Source: Cryptomeria japonica
Taxonomy: Eukaryota; Streptophyta; Pinopsida; Cupressales; Cupressaceae
Assembly: GCF_030272615.1 (NCBI RefSeq)
Contig: NC_081415.1
Coordinates: forward strand, 190,306,270-190,370,269
DNA length: 64,000 nucleotides
Direction: 5' to 3'
Shown: one piece after another, positions 59,278-64,000 of the stretch
Layout of the letters: each line of letters opens with the position of its first letter
Numbering within the stretch: position 1 is the first letter of the stretch
The notes under the pieces: generated by a model
Database searches by the model: none
What the model was told of the DNA's origin: nothing
The model's input: the letters and a program-made list of their open reading frames with translations, nothing else
Program-made: the position numbers and the translations under genes

Positions 59278-60738
59278 CTAACAAAACTGAGAGTCTAAAA
59301 TATGATAGGGAATAGTGTGAGCTGTCCTGAAATAAAATATTTTATTTTCAATTTCAACTAAAACATAATTACTCAGCCATTTAATGTTATTAATAAGTGT
59401 TTAATTTATGAAAGAGATAAATGGTTGGCCATAAGTACATGAGTTAGTAAATGCACACAAATAAGTGAATTTGATATTCAAAACTATCTACAATGAATTC
59501 AATTCTTGTCCATTAGTCATTTATGTTTGCAATAAGCATCTTTCTTTGTTTTTCTTAATCTTTATTCATAGTTATGTGCATATTTCACATTCTATAATTA
59601 GGATATCAATTGCTATGGCTGAACACTAGCATGATGTTTGTGTTGTGGTATAGATGCATGGAAACATAATTATGGGATTGTTATATTATAGAGATCATAA
59701 ATCTAGATATCGCATATTAGTTCTAGCTCTTCTTGGATTGAGTCTAAAGTTGACATATAGTCATAAAGCCATTATTAGCAGATTTATCCATTTCTAGTAA
59801 AGACAATTGAGAAAGTCATTTTGATATTGAGAGTTTCTTATCTATTTACCTATTGATCATTATTAAGCCATAATATTTGGGTCTATTTATCTCTCTTGTA
59901 AAACCTCTGTAAGTGTCCTAGATTGTCCCTACTACTCACTCTTCAATGAAATAGTGGAGTTCTAAAGATTTGTTGCACAAGATGGTGTTGAATGTATCAA
60001 TAAGGCTAGCATGGAAGGCATGTTCAAGCTTCCACTTGTACAACTTACAACAAATGATTTGTTGATAGAAGAAATTCTTGAAATAGGAATACAATTGAAA
60101 GACAAGTAAGTACATACAAACCTCCTCAGTTGAAAGTAAAATCTGTGTATAAAAAGAGTACATTGAATCCCAATTCATAAACACAATAGAGATATCGATG
60201 GAGACTTAATTCGATGTAGCATGTCACACCAAAGTTGCTAGAGTATGTTAAGCGAGTACATAATGTTTCCTAAAGCCACATTAATATTTTACCCAGATCA
60301 TTATCTACCAAAACTAACTATAGTAATCCTTTTGAGGATTCATTTCATGGTGATAGATCTTCATTTAGTTCCACTTCTTATTGGAGAAAAGAACAAATAT
60401 TTCTTGAGGTAGATGAATATCACATCAACAAAGGACAAGACCCTTTCTAGAACATAACAAATTCTACTCCAACAGAAGATCATGGGGGTTTCACTAGAGA
60501 TATTGAATAAGAGATAGACTTCTACTGCTACATTAAAAGCATTGGCATGTTCTTCATTTATTGATGTAAACTCTCTGTGACGCCACCACAACCAACAAAG
60601 GTGTAAAAAGTTATTTGCAATGCATGGATTTTTAGGATTGTCCTTTGAGAAAACAGAATTAAAGTATGGAAGCAGGATCTGCCAGCTCCTGAGGGAATCT
60701 TGATGAAAAATAACTGTAGAATATTTGGGCGAGCTTAA
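59278..60738. other. Unassigned stretch
   Basis: No recognisable domain. A 141-codon minus-strand frame (60361-60786) overlaps the start of the CWC22 pseudogene and is unsupported. A plus-strand reading near 59960-60110 (GMFKLPLVQLTTNDLLIEEI) looks protein-like but is short, broken and unassigned. Confidence 0.4.
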
Positions 60739-61863
60739 ATGCAAAAACTCATGCTTCCTGATGGGTTTATGTACAGAAATAAGCACGAATTAAGTGGTAA
60801 AGGGGCTTCTAGAAACAAGAGGGACAAAGAGGCAATGGAAGTGAAAACTTTTGGTGTTGTGTCTGCTCCATCTCAGAATGGGAATGGCGAAGGTGTTGTA
60901 AGAGGAGCTAAGAAGGGTGTTGGAAGAAGTGGGGGTGTTTACATTCCCCCATTTAAGTTGTCTCAAATGATGAAAGATGTGGAAGACAAGAGCAATGTGG
61001 AATACCAATGCATGACATGGGATGCCCTTCAGAAGAGTATCAATGGGTTAGTAAACAAAGTAAATGCATCTAACATCAAGAACATCATTCTAGAGTTGTT
61101 TTCAAAGAATCTCATCCATGAGAGGGGTCTATTTTGTAGGTCTTGTATGAAATCCCAAATGGCATCCCCTTGATTTACAGATGTTTTTGCTGCATTGGTT
61201 GTTGTGGTAAATACAAAATTTCCTAAAGTTGGCAATTTGTTTTTGGGAAGAATTATTTTGCAGCTTAAGAGGGCATACAAATGCAATGACAAGCACATGT
61301 TGATAGCAGCAACCAAATTCATAGCTCATTTAGTGAATCAACAAGTTGCACATGAGATCATTGCCTTGGAACTTCTCACCCTTTTACTAGAGAACCCCAC
61401 AGATGATAGTGTAGAGGTTGTTGTTGGGTTTGTGAAAGAATGTGGTTCTTTGTTGCAAGACCTTTCATCCAAAGGTCTCTATGGGATTTTTGAAAGATTT
61501 AGAGGTATTCTCCATGAGGGGGAAATTGACAAACAAGTATAGTTTTTAATTGAAGGCCTTTTTGCAATTCGCAAAGCTAAGTTCGAGGGTCATCCAGTTG
61601 TGCGTCTAGATCAGTTAACACATGAAGTTTTCCTAGAAGATGAACTTGATCAAGAAGCTGGTTTGGATGTTTTCAAGCCAGATCCTAATTTCTTAGAGCA
61701 TGAGGCAACCTATGAAAAACTGAAGAAAGATATCCATGGAGATGCTACTTCAAATGAAGTAGAAGGGGAGAATGATTTAGGTGATGATTCAAATGATGAT
61801 GATGATGAAGAGGAAGGTGAGGAAGATAATTGTGATAGATTACATGTTTATGATGACACATAA
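60739..61863 (+). pseudogene. CWC22-like splicing factor pseudogene (MIF4G part)
   Basis: A single 375-codon frame without frameshift but with two stops (TGA at 61171, TAG at 61540). From GGVYIPPFKLSQMM onward it reads as the MIF4G (eIF4G-middle) domain of the spliceosome protein CWC22: MTWDALQKSINGLVNKVNAS, GLFCRSCMKSQMASP, KFIAHLVNQQVAHEIIALEL, ENPTDDSVEVVVGFV and FERFRGILHEGEIDK. It then has the PDPNFLEHEATYEKLKK linker and an acidic tail. CWC22 helps load EJC protein eIF4A3 during splicing. The C-terminal MA3 domain is missing, and no introns are visible, which suggests a processed copy. The N-terminal 40 or so codons are not recognised. Confidence 0.88.
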
Positions 61864-62436
61864 TATGTGATGCTAATTGTGATGCTCAATTACGTATATG
61901 ATGACACATCATGTGATGCTTCTGATGCTTATGATACGTATGTATTTATTATTTATCAACTTACAAATGTAGTAATGCTTATGATGCTCAATTGATGGTG
62001 TTGATTTCAAGTATAGTCCCTGTTTGATGTTGTCACCTTTGGTGGGACCAGGTCATTGACTATAGACATCATCAACCATTTAGTTGAGGATCCTACATAG
62101 TCTACATGAAGTAAAGGTAAGGAATTAAAAAATTTACAATGATTTTGATGACAACATCTTTTTATTATTTAATACTCTTTTTGTCTACAAAGTTCATGTT
62201 GTTCATGTTGTGTACTATGTAATTTTGCTAACGTTTTTTATACTTTTTCTTTGTCATAGGCCAACAAGGATCCATCACATATCGCAAATAGAGATGTAGC
62301 TTGCGACACTTCTATCAAGTAGGTAAACCTCATTGTAATTGTACAGATTAGATAGAAGCAAACTGTTACATTATTATGTTCTTTTTTTTAGTGATTTATA
62401 CTAATTTTGTAATTGTTAATGATATTCTTGACACAA
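61864..62436 (+). other. Possible 5' untranslated exons of the right-edge locus
   Basis: Splice-like signals are present: a strong donor AAAG|GTAAGG at 62117, an acceptor TTGTCATAG|G before 62260, a donor GTAG|GTAAAC at 62323 and an acceptor TTTTTTTTAG before 62392. They would give a non-coding exon 62260-62322 and a leader from 62392. The first 240 bp or so hold GATGCT(T/C)ATGAT-type words next to the CWC22 pseudogene end. This is inference from signals only. Confidence 0.35.
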
Positions 62437-64000
62437 ATGGATGTTCGGGGAAAGGGAAAGGGAGTTGCAGTACCTGAGCACCTTTCTATGGATGTGGAAT
62501 CATTAGGGTTAAGCAATGATGATCTTGAAGATCCCACAGACCTTGTGAAATTCTTTTAAATGCCTCTTATAAAAATTAGAAAAGAGATTGTTGCTTTGGC
62601 AATCGTGCATCCTACCACTGATGAGATGCGACAGAGGGTGGAATTATTGTTTAAGACAGTAGAAAACTTGCAAGTAAGCAGTAATGAAAGCTTTAATTAT
62701 AAAAAAACTTCAATAATGGTTTATATTTTATTCTCTTTTATGTCATTAACTAAAATATGTACGTATTATTTTTACAGCAATTTATCCGCCCTCATGAAAG
62801 TCATTCCCACGATCAGGGTGTTGCAGGATCTTCAGGTGATGATGATTTTCTTGTATTATCACTTGCTTGGCTTATCACTCTGAGTACCCAAAACACATCA
62901 TACTTGATACTGTCAATTTTCAAAATAAAGGTTCATCCTTGTTTACGATTCTTGCACTTTTCATATATTTAATGTTTGATATATTTAATGTATTATTCTT
63001 TAGGTGTTGTCAATGTTACTATGCAAATACCGCCACCACCTCATCAGAGGTCACCCTCACTTGTATTGCTGACTGCAATGTCGGCAACATGTCGCATGTA
63101 GACATCCTCTAATGCACGTCATATTGGCCCACCCACTGTTGGTAGATCCCTCTTTTGCTATATCTTTTGTCATGTGTTTATCTCCCTTCAAGCGTTCTTC
63201 CTTGAATTCTTATCCCATTTCATAGTGGATTCATTTTTTGTAGGAGGAGATGCACATGAGGATGTGCCAAGGGTGACTACTGTTGATAACATACCATCAT
63301 TTCCCAGATCTTCTTGTATTGCTAGTACGGGAACGTTGCAGGCCACATTGGTGGTGAGCGATGAAGAAATGCTTCCCTTAAAGATACAAAAGGTTCCAGG
63401 TACTTTAGAATTATTATTATATATACTCTACTTGTAATTTACTTTATGATCACTTGTTTTGGACTAATGATCCCATGAATTTTTTGCAGGCAATGATATT
63501 TTCTATAAACATCTTAGTGACATTGCATTGCAGATATTTGGGCCCACTATACGTAAAAGGTGGTACATCATATGTGAACTAAACCTTATCCACTTTTGAT
63601 TTCATATCATTTCTAGAATGGTTTTCCTTTGATCCATTTCTTGAAGTGTAATAAATGTAGATTCAGTTCATTTTAGAATCTAACAGGTTTGTTTTTGCTT
63701 TAAAAGGTGGAATGACCAAGAAAAAAGGTTAAAAGATGAATTGACAAACCAAATGGTTGAGTGGTTTGGAAATGACACCTTTGACAAAAATAAGCTCCTT
63801 GAAAAAGGTGGCACATATCTAAAGTATGTGAGGGACCAATACAGGACCCATTTGGAGAGGAACCTAAAGTACGATTGTCCCCCCATGATTCCAGAGAGGG
63901 AGTGGAGGGACCTAATTTTGGATGCCAAGGAGAGAATTGAAAGGAAAAAAGGAAATATTGTTTCCATTTTAAATGTTTATGTTGTGATTGTCATTGATGG
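62437..64000 (+). pseudogene. Multi-exon plant gene or transposon gene, unknown function, two in-frame stops
   Basis: Six exons can be placed with GT-AG introns and consistent phase: 62437-62673, 62778-62835, 63004-63141, 63244-63399, 63490-63559 and 63707 to the window end. Phases are 0, 1, 1, 1, 2, and each junction keeps one frame. The first exon starts MDVRGKGKGVAVPEHLSMD. The last begins WNDQEKRLKDELTNQMVEWF and contains KYVRDQYRTHLERNLKYDCP and PPMIPEREWRDLILDAKERI. In-frame stops occur at 62557 (TAA, directly followed by ATG) and in exon three (TAG after CRM, near 63103). The charged last exon recalls the Lys/Arg-rich regions of plant transposon ORFs (PF03004-like) but I cannot assign it. 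It continues beyond the window. It could be a decayed gene, or a gene starting at 62560 with a mis-set exon three. Confidence 0.55.

Noticed and set aside
60361-60786. 141-codon minus-strand frame
   Set aside because: It overlaps the start of the CWC22 pseudogene, has no recognisable domain and no second copy. The opposite strand has protein-like but broken text.

Overview
The window looks like intergenic DNA from a large plant nuclear genome, most likely a gymnosperm such as a conifer (inference). It is AT-rich, has no bacterial-style operons, and is almost entirely nested, decayed retrotransposons. There are three non-LTR insertion classes, two pseudogenes of plant nuclear families (PPR protein, CWC22 splicing factor) and one spliced gene-like locus with plant GT-AG introns at the right edge. 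No intact protein-coding gene, tRNA, rRNA or CRISPR array is supported.

Layout. 1-477: fragment of a retroelement ORF (element F). 478-8738: element A (minus strand), an LTR element with a coiled-coil/zinc-knuckle ORF1 and a large ORF2 but no pol; ORF2 is split by a solo LTR. 8739-10395: unassigned repeats. 10447-14093: element E (plus), the 5'-truncated pol and 3' LTR of a Ty1/copia Sirevirus-like element. 14094-22204: element D (minus), with LTRs of about 2.6 kb and a gag but no pol, followed by a related LTR fragment to 23579. 23580-24900: Ty3/gypsy reverse-transcriptase remnant. 24925-27991: tandem motifs, a GC-rich stretch and unassigned DNA. 28008-31374: 5'-truncated LINE with a perfect 16-bp target duplication, an RNase H domain and an extra 3' ORF. 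32744-40744: element B (plus), structurally complete with a 5-bp target duplication, again ORF1+ORF2 without pol. 41090-47636: seven copies of a roughly 860-bp tandem repeat carrying a SINE-like insertion and two tiny LINE tails. 47637-48753: second LINE copy with the same extra ORF. 48754-58030: element C (minus), ORF1+ORF2 without pol, plus part of a second internal region. 58441-59277: PPR pseudogene. 60739-61863: CWC22 pseudogene. 62437-64000: multi-exon locus of unknown function.

How the parts relate. A, B and C have different LTRs but the same plan: initiator-Met primer site, ORF1 (coiled coil, GLGF/Y motif, four or five CCHC knuckles), a 400-560 bp spacer where pol would be, then a long ORF2, then several polypurine tracts and the LTR. 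E and D share LTR features with them. E carries pol without ORF2, so a helper/dependent relationship is plausible but is inferred. The most unusual items are the recurrent pol-less ORF1+ORF2 design, the conserved third ORF in the LINE family, the tandem array that records its own insertion history, and the phase-consistent spliced locus at the end.
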